Part shown: positions 13,773-26,115 of the stretch, in pieces
Numbering within the stretch: position 1 is the first letter of the stretch
How the letters are laid out: every line of letters starts with the position of its first letter
From: Burhinus oedicnemus
Taxonomy: Eukaryota; Chordata; Aves; Charadriiformes; Burhinidae
Direction of reading: 5' to 3'
Length of the DNA stretch: 64,000 nucleotides
Assembly (NCBI GenBank): GCA_008921705.1
Contig: VFFE01009204.1
Location: 1,380,414 to 1,444,413 of the forward strand
The notes under the pieces: model-generated
Told to the model about the DNA's origin: nothing
Databases searched by the model: none
What the model saw: the letters and a program-made list of their open reading frames with translations, nothing else
Translations under genes and position numbers: made by a program

Positions 13773-16700
13773 TTCACATAAGTGAAATTACACTTAAATA
13801 ACGTAGCCGTGGCATTGCAAGCAACATGTAAAGTTCCATGTCTCTAGAGCTTAGCGGTTTTTCTGAAATCCCAGATGACTGAGAATATTGCTCCATTAAT
13901 ATGGCATGATAAGTCTCACCTACACTATAATTTTCAATTCAAAGGGATGCAACAGTAGTGTACATAGGTCCTTACTCTCTATACAAATGGTTGACTTCCA
14001 CTGAAACATGAGTGCTAATAAGGATATCATTTAACAAAGTAACTTGTAAAAAAGGTACTAAATACACAAATAGCACAAACATGAAATATCCTACACCAGG
14101 ATAACTAGAGGAAGATAAAGCACACAGAATCAAAGAAAAATACTGACAAAAACCATATGCTCTATAGTCACTGTGTGTTCCTGGCAAATAATGAATAGTG
14201 ACAATTGATAGTGCATCATTACTGAAGCATGTTCAAAGATCTTACAGGTCCGCTTCTTTTTGTCATGTTTGCGTTCTACCATTAAATCTTAAAGCATACC
14301 CAAATTTTACAGCTTTATGAAGATACTGTTAGAGAAAACACAGAAGAGGCAGATCAGTATCTCTGGGCACTCTTTTAAAACAAATTGTTTTTATAAATGT
14401 GTTTTTATTGTCTGTCTTTTATGAATGTTAATATGCCATAGGTTGTGATATTTTCTCATAAAAATGTCCCAGCCTTAGCAAGTTACCCAACAGAAAGTTA
14501 TTGATTTAAGACAGAGTTTGATTTTCTAAGTATTAATTGTTTCTTTTCTTAGTGCTGCACTGGGCATTGCATCAGATATTATTCAGGAGAAAGTCAGGAA
14601 CGGAACATTATGAAGAAACTTAAACATCTTGTCTACAACTGCTGATCAGGGAGCATCAAGCTCTATTCAACTGCTTAGGAAGGACTGATATAATAACCAG
14701 TGGGCAAAAGGGCAATAAACAGAGGCAGCCAAAAGAATCACAGCAGTTTCCAGACTTCAGAAGAATGTAAGAGTAATAATAAAAAAAAAATAATAATTAG
14801 GGTATGGTAAATTCCTTCTTACATGAACAATCAGAGTGTATATTCGTGTACACTATTAAACATTTCATGATCAGATAACATGCACCCAAGAGTTTTAGAA
14901 GAAATGGATAATGCTCCTTACAAACATTAAACTTAATTCATAATTTGGACAGCATCTGTTTTAATCCTCAATAACATTTTGACAAAATGAAGCATTACAT
15001 AAAATCACAGTAGCCCCCACGAGACAGATTAACCCATAGTTATTTAACAGAGACAATTTATCATCCAGAGAAGCTTTCCAGTAAGGTTCCAGAGGAACCT
15101 ATACCTAGGCAGCCAACAGCAAGCCACAGCTCCAGCCAAAGTTAGGCTTAATAGAGTAAACTAGTAAATAAAATTCTTTCTTCTGTAGTATGCATGATAT
15201 CAGACCACATGAACATAATATTTCAGTTTGGCAACGCAATCTGTGAATCTACAAAAGAGCTGCAGTGACATAAAATATAAAAAAAAATCAGCATATTGTC
15301 AACTCACATAAAGCATTAAAACAATGAAAATAACAAGACATTTCTATTATTATTCTTTGCAACATATATTGATATAGCAGTAAATAATAACTGATTATAT
15401 TCTAACATGTTTCTGATACAGTGTGTTTAAGAACGTTTAAGTACACTTAAGAGGAAAAATAAAGAGTGATAAAGCAGTCTGCTTTGATGTGGACAGTGTG
15501 TCCCTATGATGCAAGGAATTAATAGGAAACAAATCATGCACTAACTTCAAAGTGGATGTTAGCACCTCCTGCAACTGGAAAGCTAGTCAAGAAGAAATTT
15601 TTCTCTTAATCTACAACTTTAGCTCTGGATAAGAAAACAAACACATATCTTTGTGAGAAGTAATCTGACAGACTGATAATTTCTAAACTCCGCATGTGGT
15701 TTCAAAACAGTCTTAGCCCTATACTTTAGCTTAAAGAATGAAGCTAGGACAGTTTTCATAATTCCCACCTTTTAAATGTTGCATAATCCTTACCCTTTTC
15801 TTTGAGAAGGCACTGGCATTTATCTCAGTTCTTAAAGAGCAGATTCAGAAGCTAAACCAGAATAAAACCAATGCAAAATTTAAAACAAAACAAAACCACA
15901 AAAACCCAAGCAAAACAACCAAACAACAACAAAAAACCCCCCTAAAATAAATATTTATCAACCAGTTTAGCTCTCTGAACTATTTCACCATGGAATAATA
16001 GGGAGGAACAGTGTGGGAGAAAGGAATGAGATCATTACAGAGCTGACCGGCTTAAGTGCTGTGAAACCTTCCTTACAGTTGCACCACCAGTTCCTAGTTT
16101 CTGACTGAAATAAGGCTAGTGGGATTAAAACCATAAAGTCATACTTAGGACTCCACTTCTGTAATACTGAATTACAAGAAATACAGTTATTAAAAACACC
16201 TATCATCAGAAATAAAAAAAGTGGATTTTCTCTAAAATAGCATTTCATAAAAGTTACTGATATTCAGTTAAGGTTTTCTCAGCTCATCTTCTCCTCAAAC
16301 ACACCATAGAACTGCTGTAACAGGCTGAAGTTATTTTTTAGATATCAGACAAGATTTCATTCCTTCCTTCAGCTCTTTACCTGATTATTCCAGTTTCATT
16401 GCGCACTATTTCTATTGCAATTCTGTGTGAATGCTTGTGAATGTAATTCTTCCTGTTACGTATTCAACCATTTAAACACAGTAAGGTGTTAAAATTACTC
16501 TAAACACTTGTGGTGGCAGATGCTGGTATTTTAAAATGACACTTAGTGGACCCATTTCATAATTATTCATAACGAGCAAGAATGTGGCAGAACTGTTCTG
16601 AAGGAACTTCAGCACCGCAATTTTCCCATGCTCTACGAAAAGTGGCTGCATTCAATAAATTACTAAGTTTCTTCCATGCCTGGCTTGTGATAAGGAGTAT

Positions 16701-17740
16701 ACACACCCTGAGGATTTATGCACTAAAGCTAATTTGCCAAGTTTAAACTGCCATCAAAATCAGCACTGCTCTGAGCTTAATAACCTTATAACGGATTCTA
16801 TAAGAATACTACTGACTGTTGAAGTAACACTCTTTTAATTTTGCAATACAGCAAATTAAAATAAGGTATCTGAAAGAGAAAGACAAACAGCCTTCTAGAA
16901 AAGGGGAAAAGTAAACCATTATACGCTGCAGTACATTAACTGCTCTATTGGAGCAAGTAGCTTATTTTTTCTTTATTTTCTTGTAATCAACAAGCAAATC
17001 TCTGGGTAGATAAATAAAGGAAGTAGTGCTGTATATGCTTAGCTATCATTCTGGTCCACCATGAAGCACTGGTATTCTCTGCTTTCTTGAGTCCTCGGCT
17101 ACCCACTGGGCAGTAGAACCATTTTCTTCTATCCAGTAAAACAAGGTCAAGAAAGCCTTAGAAAAAACTTTCATATTCACCTACTTCGTAACTAGTATCA
17201 AAATAAATTTACTATAAAACACAAAAAAAGGAAGCACAGGACTGTAATGCCAGGTTAACAAGGAATTTAGTTTTATCAATGGCAAAAATGTTGCTCTAGT
17301 CTTTATTTTGAGTGTATTTCTTGATACAAAAAAGAAGCGAATGCTGTATCTCCTACTATAACTTACCTAATACACCTCAGTCTTTGCAAAATATTATAAA
17401 ACACATTTAATATAATTTTGAAACCAAGAAGCTAGCAGAGAACATGTGAAAACATGCCAAATGAATGCCAGAAGATAAAAATTAACACAGGTTGTGACTT
17501 AAACTGAAATCTCATTCACTCTTCCCCATTCCCTTCTTAAAATGAACAAGGTTTTTTTGTATTAACTTAACATGTGGCCAAGACTTTAGTTTTCAGAATA
17601 TATTTATTAATGCCTAACAGTTTTCCTGATCTAAAGTTTGCATGTTCTTTACATTGAGTTTAGCAGAAAGTATATGTACTACTTGTTTAGAAATATGGTT
17701 TATTTAGAGTACATACTTCTATATAACATTGCCACACAGT
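13773..17740. other. Unique intron 7 sequence
   Basis: AT-rich, with the A/C tract at 15883-15943 as its only notable feature. No element or gene seen. Confidence 0.65.
15883..15943. repeat. A/C-rich low-complexity tract
   Basis: Roughly 60 bp of A and C with only one G, ending in a C run. Resembles a decayed (CAAA)n or (CAAAA)n array. A similar but shorter tract is at 12622-12672. Confidence 0.8.
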
Positions 17741-18078
17741 ATGTATTGCTATACATAATACATAGAATAGATACTATGTATTGTACTATATTCGTGTATA
17801 TTATGTGTCTATCTAAAGAAGATGCGATCACTCTCCAAAGGGAAAAAATGCCTGTACATATTGTTCTGGAGGAAGCAGTCTGGCTGAGGTGGAACATGCT
17901 GGAGAGAGAGGTTTCTACCCTCAGCAAGTTTGCTGACGACACCAAGCTGCATGGCACAGTTGACACGCTGGAGGGATGGGATGCCATCCAGAGGGACGTG
18001 GACAGGCTTGAGAGATGGGCCTGTGCCAGCCTCATGAATTTCAATAAGGCCAAGTGCAAGGTCCTGCATCGGGGTTGA
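17638..18078 (+). pseudogene. Chimeric open frame: unique DNA plus CR1 ORF2 remnant
   Basis: A 146-codon open frame whose first part (to about 17900) is TA-rich unique intron and whose last 55 or so codons are CR1 reverse-transcriptase C-terminal sequence, stopped by the TGA at 18076. It is not a gene: the N-terminal part has no recognisable composition and the C-terminal part is a truncated transposon product. It is listed so that it is not taken for a host gene. Confidence 0.85.
17741..17800. repeat. TA-rich inverted repeat beside a CR1
   Basis: AATACATAG (17757-17765) and CTATGTATT (17774-17782) are perfect 9-bp inverted repeats with an 8-bp spacer. A second dyad, TATGTAT-tgct-ATACATA, overlaps it on the left. 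The CR1 fragment begins about 120 bp to the right. Confidence 0.75.
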
Positions 18079-18571
18079 GGCAATCCCATGCACAAATACA
18101 GGCTGGGTGGAGAATGGATCAAGAGCAGCCCTGAGGAGAGGGACTTGCAGTTGTTGGTGGATGAGAAGCTCAACATGATCCGGCAATGTGCGCTCACAGC
18201 CCAGAATGCCAACCCCATCCTGGGCTGCATCCAAAGAAGCGTGGCCAGCAGGTCGAGGGAGGTGATTCTGCCCCTCTACTCCACTCTTGTGAGACCCCAC
18301 CCGGAATACTGTGTCCAGGTCTGGAGCCCCCCACATAAGAAGGACATGGACCTGTTGGAGCGGGTCCAGAGGAGGACCACGAAGATGATCAGAGCATTAG
18401 AGCAGAGCTGTGGAGGCCCCATCCCTGGAAGTGTTCAAGGCCAGGTTGGATGAGGCTTTGAACAATCTGGTCTAGCAGGAGGTGTCCTTGCCCATGGCAA
18501 GGGGGTTGGAACTAGATGACATTTAGGATCCCTTCTAATCTAAACCATTCTATGATTCTATCATTCTATGG
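17900..18571 (+). mobile_element. CR1 LINE, internally deleted, with ORF2 C-terminal remnant
   Basis: Plus-strand (antisense to DMD) CR1. One frame reads [24 protein letters not shown] and, after a stop, [33 protein letters not shown] and ERVQRR, the C-terminal reverse-transcriptase part of CR1 ORF2. The stop is TGA at 18076-18078 where the copy at 31601-32414 has CGA, a typical CpG decay change. Near 18405 the coding part jumps from IRALEQ straight to the 3' segment (gctgtggaggcccc). Compared with the 31.6-kb copy about 250 bp are missing. The 3' end is the canonical double ATTCTATG repeat. The 5' truncation is around 17900, next to a TA-rich inverted repeat. Confidence 0.93.
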
Positions 18572-21500
18572 TAAGTTTATTCCTTCTTTAAAAGTAACTG
18601 AGAACATCAGGAGGTGTTTCTGGAGTGCATAGTGGAGTCAGGAGAGCAAACTATAAGCTTGTACCACAAATGAACAGAGAGATTCCCGAAAAAAACAAAT
18701 GGGATCTCAACACAAACCTGAGAAATGCAGAAAAGAGATATTTTTCCCACAGACCAAGGAAGGACAGTAAAGAGTTCACTGCAATCCAGAAAGGCACTAA
18801 AAATTGATCATCAGAGAACAAGCATGAGGAAAGAACCTGTCTTGCAAGTGTTTCCATTCCTTTTTTTTTACATGGTACTGCAAAGAAAAGGTGCAAGCAA
18901 ATGTATGTCAAAAACCTGGCACTCAGAGTCTTACTATGTAGCTTTTCTGTACCAAATTATTTCCATAATTGGTTTATAGACTTCAGCACAAAAAAAAAAA
19001 AAAAAAAAAAAAAAAAAGGTGTCTGTCAAAGACATCTGCCTTGGCTGACAAAAAACACAGGGCACAAACAAATCCCACGGACACAACACCAGTACAGTGT
19101 GGTTTCATTCAAAAAAGAAGACTCCATTAACATGCAAATACTTCTAAGATGAAAGAAATTTGTTTATTCTCTAAAAATGTGCTCCTATACTATCACATTA
19201 TTTATCATTGTTTATCCTCTCATTGATTGATTTTCCAGCCAACATAGTCCCAAAAAAGTTGACGGCAGCTCTTTCAGAGAGATGATATATCTTGCCATTT
19301 TTAAAGAACCCTCAGATGTGGAAACCCACTGAATCAGAAAGCCATTATGCCACACAAAGAACAGGTTCCATCAGTCCAGAGGCCTTTGTCTGTGAAAAGT
19401 AAACATTACTTAAGCATCTCTGCTGCTTTAGTTCAATAGGTTAAATGTCTTTTTATCTTCAGTAAACTGGAGGTTCTTGGCATAAGAGCCTAGCAGCGAT
19501 TTTTTCCTTTATTGGGCTCTGCTAAAAAAGCCTTTATAGAGGTATGTGTTATGGCCCTGTAGGCACAGACTGCTCCATGACCTTAAAGAAATGAATCTCT
19601 CTTTTAGTTTTATATTCTAATTTTAGTCCAAGGAGTCAAGTCACATATCGTGGAGCTGCGTAAGATGCTAATAAAAAATTCATAATTTGAGCCTTTCTTC
19701 CATTTCAAATGTAGACTTACATCAGTTGTAATAATCACCAACAAAAGCAAGAATGTAACTGAAGTGACATGCAATTGCATACATTACAATGGCACAAAAC
19801 AAGATACAATTCAAGCATAAAATGTTTTGTTTTATTTTAAGTAATACTGTTTAGGACATAAATACAGGTATCTACAAATACATAAAATAAGGTTTGACAA
19901 CCACTCTACAAAACCTGAAATTTTAACAATTAATAGCAGAAAAGTGACTAACTTTTTTCTTCACTTCAATCAAGCCATAACAACAACAGGCTATCATATT
20001 AATTTTGTTATCTCTTAAAGGGCTCAGAAAAGAAACTATGGAAGAATCCCCAGAAGGGTACAAATTATAGGTAATGAATTTGGAAACTATCCTTTTGTGT
20101 TCTGACAATATGTATGTCTGCTCGGGAAGCATTCTGTAAGTATGTCTTATATGTAAGTCTTAAACATACAATAAGTTATGTAAGTAAGCAATATATAGTT
20201 AATGGCATTTTCCCAAACTGTTAACATACATTCATACACTGAATTACACTTACACAATTGGTTAAGCTTTTTACTGGAAAAAAACCCAAACAACTTAGTT
20301 TATTTAGTCCAGGGTGGTTTTTGGCTTCAAAGAAAACAGATAAACTCTGAAAACATTCCCTTAGCATTAGGATTGAGTTGTACAGAATCTGATTATTCTT
20401 TTGTTGTTGCTTTTAAACATAAAAGCTAATGCAAGGAAATCTCACCAAGAATCATATTTACAACTACATGTTGACTTGAAATTGAATTATTAAAAACAAT
20501 TTCCTTGTCAAGCTGTGGGTCAGAATAATGTCATACAGTATTTCAGCCATTGAAATCAACTACCTGTTTGCTTCAGTAACACACATGTGAGGATGAATTC
20601 TGGCACTTGTCAGCCTTTGATAAGTTACTACCAGACTAATACTTGTCAGTGGAGCGATAACTGATTATACAGTAAAAATGTACTGAAGAAAGGTGATGAA
20701 CATTCTACGAAGGAAAGATTTAAAAATCACACCAGTCACTACAGTTCATGGCAGAGTAATTCTACAGTTCCTTGTTTTAATTTATCACGGCAAACTACCC
20801 AATACCAATTTTACCCAACATTTCCCAGTAGAATACTTGCAATATAAAAAACCAGCAAAAGCAAATGTATATGAACTTTTATATATCTAGTAGCAAATTA
20901 AGTACAGTAACCTTGATACTACTGTCAGTCTGTATTTAACAGGATGGATGCTCTTCCATGCCACGCCCCCAGTCTGTACAACTGAGAGAGATGAGGGCCT
21001 TCAGGGATCAGCTTGTAGTCATTGAGTTTCCACTTCTATCTGACACTTCAGAGCAACCTAGAGTCTATTCCAAAAAGGGCTACCCTTTCATAAGACTGAA
21101 TGATCATCTGCCCATTGAGAACAGGATACATTTGACAGAGTGCTTCGTTTTCTTATGCCCTACACTGCAGCAGAAAAGAAACACATAATCTAGCAATAAC
21201 ATTACAAGTGGGTGTCTAAGTAGAGGTAACAGAGCCAGGTTCCACCCTTTTTCTCATGCTGAGTACCAGGAGAGGAACAGAATGGGATAAGCAGACCTGA
21301 CACGACCTGCGAACAGCAGTTCAGCTAAAGCAGCTGTTATTACACTCCACTCAAATACAGCTCAAGGACTCAAACTGTAGGAAAGAATGTAAAACAACAG
21401 CTTGGTTCTCAGTGATGCTGAGCACCCTCAGATAATCTACAAAGCTCTAGTTGTCAGAAGCCTTCCCCCAATAGGTACAGAGCAACTTAACTTAGGTGCT

Positions 21501-24500
21501 AGTTGCTATTAGCTATAGTTAACACTGACAGAAGACATTCAGTAGATAAAAGGACCAGGGCTTAAAAAGTTTTAAAGAGTTTCTGAGCAAGAGGTTCAAA
21601 ATAAGAACTATATGACCATGTACTGTTGCCTTAATCGCTTTATCATATTTGTCATTACCACACAGCGTAAGATGAATCTCTGTTAGCACACTACTATTTA
21701 ATACGCACAGTCAGATACAATGTAAATCAATCTCCAAATTAAATTTCTGTTCACATTTAAGAAATATTCTGAAGACCTTGATTCAAAGCGACATAAAAAT
21801 GAAAGAATAAATAGCTTGATCATAGATTACCTGGCAACCTTCAAATATGAGAATTACAAAATTCAAAGTTAATTTTCAAATTACTTAAACTCACATAAAG
21901 AATGAATATCAAACAACATTTTAAATTTTAAATGCTAAACCTCCAACCTCTGATACTTAAATTACAGGCAATTTTAAGCAACAACTTTAATTCAAAGGAT
22001 GAACTCACTGGGTCAAATGCTATGCTGTTTTATTAAACCATGTATCAAGGAGTGTGATTCAGTACAGCTAAACAACAGCCCATGTTCAGAAAACTAGCAA
22101 TTGGATTGCAACTAGCTCATCCATGACCAAAACTAAACTCCTCTGAAGTTTAAAATAAATCATCTTGAATTCAGAGCAGCACATTAAGCAAATTTGAAAC
22201 AAAGTTGGAGGTATGAAGATATAACTGCCTATTAAAATCCAGAATGTTTTTTCCACTTCACAGCTATCTCAGTAATGATAGGGTTTAGCTGTAAAAACAA
22301 ATTGACAGAACTGGATAGGCTTCTGGAAACAAAAGTTATTTTTTCCAGCACTACTGGAAAAATGTTAACTGCACTTACCATCTGGTGAAAGGATGATAAT
22401 GCTTATGTTCAGTCCTCATAGGGATTTTGGCGAGGATTAATTAATATTTTTAATGTACTTTGAAGATTAAACACCCAGTAAGAACACAGCTCATTATTCA
22501 TTTACTTTAGGAAAAGTAGAATTCTTTACAACAAAACCAAGAAACAATAATTGTAATATCATTGCATAGTAGGAATAATACTATAAAATTATATACTTAA
22601 ATTCTATATAATAGTTAAACTGCAGCTTTTTATAGATTTCCCTATTCTGATGGTTTTAAACCAACTTCCAGTACTTTGGAGGTTTGAAAGCATCTTTCCT
22701 TAAATTTCCAAGCATAATCTATAAGCCGGAACTCAGGCCTAGTCATGGGCTTTTTCCAAAGCAGTGAATCCTCACTCAACTTTCTTCTCAACAGAAGAAA
22801 TCATCCTTCTTGACAGAACATGTTCTTGACTTCCAAGTAAGAATACTCCCACAATTCCATCTGTACCAGAAAAGTACTTATTCCCTTCAGTGAGGCTGGT
22901 AAAAATCAGAGGGGTTTTTTTCAGGACTAATCTGGAGAGAAGGCTGGATCAGAATGAGCGATGCTTGCAAGCTGAGAAATTTCACCTGCCCAGCTGGTAT
23001 AAGATATTTGACATGCAACTGCCATGCCAGAAAAACGATCTTCCAATCTGCTTCCACCGCCTGGTACTCTGTCTGATCTGTTTCATGTTGGATAAATATT
23101 GACTGGTGGCTGTGTTCTCTGCAGGGCGTACACCAGGTGAGAATGAGGTTATTGGCATTTGAAATGCTGTGTCCTGGCACTCGGAGTTGGATTCAACTCT
23201 TCACTGCTTTTGGAAATTACCAGTGGAAGAACCACTCAGTCTTCCAACACTGTGATGAATGACAGAGGATTTTCCCCCTATCTGATTCTAAATCAGCATG
23301 CATCAGCACGGAATTTTGTACTAATGAAGTATAAATCCGTGGGAATTTCTTAACTCTCAGCATAAGGAGGAGATCTTCCAACACATTAACTGGAGCCTGG
23401 GCTCTTTCTAATCCTGGAGATACTCTGTTCAGCTCTATTACACTAATTTAGCACAATTACCTTATAAATTCCAGGCAAGAGAACATGTAGCATTTAACGT
23501 TTACCATTTTAATAAAAGTGCGCTCGTTTTGTTTAATACTGTTGTCAGCCATCCTTCCAGAGCTTTTTCTAGTCAAATCTGTGGAGTGCCTACCTTGTAA
23601 CATAGACTTTAGTGGATTAACGGGAAAGTTTCAAAGAAAAGATTTGTCCATTCAGCGTGGAGACAACATATGTCAGGTATCAAAGGACTTTGCAAACACA
23701 AAAAAAACCTATGAAAAGAGACAGAGTTCAAAAAGCAAGGATTTTATGGTTGTGGTTAAAGATACTAAACTACTGGAAGAACGATTATATAAAAGTCTGT
23801 CAATTTAAGGATGTTAGAGCCATGGTAAAACTCTTTATTATTACATCAGAAACTCCAAGTTATTTTTCAATTTCTTTGGTTTAATGAATGATATTAAAAA
23901 TTTTTTTCCACCTCAAGTTTAGTGCTGCATAACATAATTTCTAGGTGGGGAGTTGTTTGTATAAATTGAAAAGTGGTGTCACACTAACAAGTAATGCTAT
24001 TGATTGTATCCATTATAATAGAAACAGATGAATAATATTATAAGGAGCAAAGAAAGAATGGCTAAGAAATATAACTAAAAATACAGAGTAGTTTTTAATA
24101 CTTCTTCATAAGGGATAAAGAAGTGAATTGCTCCTTAAAATTAAAATAACATCTGTTGTAATTACAAACTATTTTCAGTAGCTCAGTGACAAAGAAAAAA
24201 CTATACCTACAGAGACTGCTAAAGGTAAAATAGGTGAAGACAGAGGAAGACAGGGAGCAAAAAATCAGTCTGTCCTTAGCTATCTACCACTGTGCTTATA
24301 TAATTTATTTCAGAAAGTTTGAGAAAACAAACACAATTTCTGCATTTTAGGTGACTAAGTACTATTAGACTTCTTTAAAAGCATGTTAAAAAGAAAAAAA
24401 GAAAGGAACAGCTTAAAAGTAATGAGAGGGGGAAAAAAAAGATCACTGACACTAATTGGGCTAGCAAGCAGAGGAGAGGCAAAAGAACAGTTTTATTGAG

Positions 24501-24879
24501 AGAGAAAGAAAAATTACTGTAGAAGAATCAGTGCCTGAGACTATAAAGGACAACTGATAAAGAAAAAAAGGAACTTAAATATCTGCTTCCAGATCATAAC
24601 TCCTGTCACGCAGGCAGCAGTGTCCATTTATCACTTGCAAGACTGAGATTCAAGAGAAGAATCCAAAAGCAGATCAGGGTTTAATCACAAGGGAGCAGGC
24701 AGCAAATGAACACCTTGGAAAGCAGAGATGAAGGGAAGGAATGAAGACTCAAATAAAAGCAAGCCAGCAGGGCTGAAGAGCAATTACTAGAAGAAGCATC
24801 ATTGAAGAAACTGAAATCATGTCCAAATGGAGAAAACAGAACGGATAACAAATTCTGACAGGCTCAATGTAAAAAATAC
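18572..24879. other. Unique intron 7 sequence
   Basis: Contains the A run at 18990. The frame at 23518-23808 looks like a signal peptide at first sight but begins with GTG and has no support. The A/G-rich part from 24380 may belong to the old CR1 to its right, but this could not be confirmed. Confidence 0.6.
18990..19018. repeat. A run of about 29 bases
   Basis: Uninterrupted A after ttcagcac and before ggtgtctgtc. It might be the tail of a retrocopy, but the preceding 400 bp after the CR1 end show no recognised gene or SINE and no target duplication was found. Confidence 0.9.
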
Positions 24880-25453
24880 AAGGAAAACTGGCCAAGAGGG
24901 AACAACTAGCAAAACACATGAAAATGAGTAATAAATCTTCCCTCAAACACATCCAGAGCAGGATTCCTCCTAGAGACTTTGCAGAATGAAAGGATCAGCA
25001 CAACAGGAGCATGCGAAGACAACAAGGCAATTGCTGAGAATCTAAATGACTTGGAATTTGTATTCAGTGTAGAATTTCCCATGCTGAAATAGTCTGGGAG
25101 GGCATGGAGGCTGACCAGCTAGAGGAACAGTCTCAAACTGAAGTAGAAAAGGTTGTGTAACTAATTGAAAAAGGAATGACAGCTCATGAGAAACAAACAT
25201 CATTTATCCAGGAATTAATAAATGAACTCAAGGGTGAACCAGTGAACCACAAACTGTTGTATGTAACATCTGCTCTAAAATCACCTCAGAATATGAGGCC
25301 TGGAAGGTGGCAGATGAAATGATAACTTCTAGAAAGACTCCTATATTTACTACTTTAACAATAATAAGTAATAGAAGTGGCAGGCACATAAATTATATAC
25401 ACAACAGACTAGTCAACACAGCTTTTGTAAACGGAAGTCTTGTTTGACAAGCG
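24880..25453 (+). mobile_element. Ancient CR1-like LINE, ORF2 linker and RT start (left half)
   Basis: Plus-strand remnant of an old CR1/L3-type ORF2, recognised in short stretches spread over all three frames. AKREQLAKHMK and SSLKHIQSR lie at about 24891-24965, KAIAENLND at about 25024, WKVADEM with TPIFT at about 25301, and SQHSFCKRKSCLTS at 25411-25452. The order matches the region between endonuclease and reverse transcriptase in amniote CR1 (consensus from memory: KAIAEKLNE, DWKVANVTPIF, SQHGFTKGKSCLTN). Several frame changes show great age. The left limit is uncertain and similarity may begin before 24880. The element stops at the junction with the minus-strand CR1 at 25454 and resumes near 26015. 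Confidence 0.72.
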
Positions 25454-26014
25454 ATAGAATCACAGAAGAATTTAGCTTGGAAGGACCTCTCTAGACCACC
25501 TCATCTCTTCATGCATCTGGACAGAGTTTCTGGAAAAACCGGCTCCATAATCTTCCTGGTGACAGAGTGGAGGCAGAGCAGACTGTAATTCCCTGGATCC
25601 TCTTCCTTGTCCTTCCTGAAGAAAGCTGTGACATTTGCCTTTTTCCAGTCATTAGGAACTTCCCCAAATGCCATGACCTTTTGAAGATGTTAGAGTGGCC
25701 TCACAGTGACAGGGCCTCAACAGCCTTAGAGGCATTTCACCTGGTCCCATGGACCTTTGCATGTTCAATCAGTTTATACAGTCCCTGACTTGATCTTCTA
25801 CTGCAGGTAACACTTAACTCCTGCAGACTTTACCATGAAGTCAGAGAGGCTTGAGGACAAACCACACCAGTAAAACCTGAGGTGAAAGCAACATTGTCGC
25901 CCACTCTTTCCTGTAGCCTTTGCTATGAGGTCTTCTGCCTCACTGAGCACTGGAGCCACAGTTCCCTTGGCTTTCCTTTTGCTGCTGATCTATTGCAGAA
26001 GCATACTGTAACTC
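25454..26014 (-). mobile_element. CR1 LINE, internally deleted, inserted in an older CR1
   Basis: Minus-strand CR1. The left end, tagaatcacagaagaattt followed by cttggaaggacc, is a reverse-complemented CR1 3' tail of about 60 bp. It is joined near 25513 directly to antisense ORF2. On the minus strand EVPNDWKKANVTAFFRKD is read around 25630-25665, followed by EEDPGNYS and KIMEP, the start of the RT domain. Towards 26014 the antisense matches the segment upstream of RT (cttggctttccttttgctgc). Most of the RT domain is missing between the tail and KIMEP, so it is an internally deleted copy. It interrupts the plus-strand element, which resumes on its right. Confidence 0.75.
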
Positions 26015-26115
26015 TTCAAAGTGGTAACAGTAAACTGGAGAAAGGAAATGTGATCAATACTGTTAATTTGGACTTCGAAAGGGATTCTCCTTGGAGAACA
26101 ACTCTCTTCCGCTGC
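26015..26115 (+). mobile_element. Ancient CR1-like LINE, RT segment (right half)
   Basis: After the minus-strand CR1 the plus-strand element appears to continue. aaactggagaaaggaaatg followed by ttaatttggacttcgaaag resembles the RT stretch (D-KGNAVDVVYLDFSKAFD) that follows SCLTN in CR1 ORF2. Its position and order fit the break at 25453. Similarity fades after about 26115. The call depends on remembered consensus and is weaker than that for the left half. Confidence 0.55.

Noticed and set aside
18590..19018. Processed pseudogene ending in the A run at 18990-19018
   Set aside because: No protein or RNA gene similarity upstream of the run and no target-site duplication could be found by eye.
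23518..23808. 96-codon open frame with a signal-peptide-like N-terminus (hydrophobic LILLSAILPELFLV)
   Set aside because: It begins with GTG rather than ATG, lies in unique intron antisense to DMD, has an overlapping frame of similar length and no recognisable domain or splice context.
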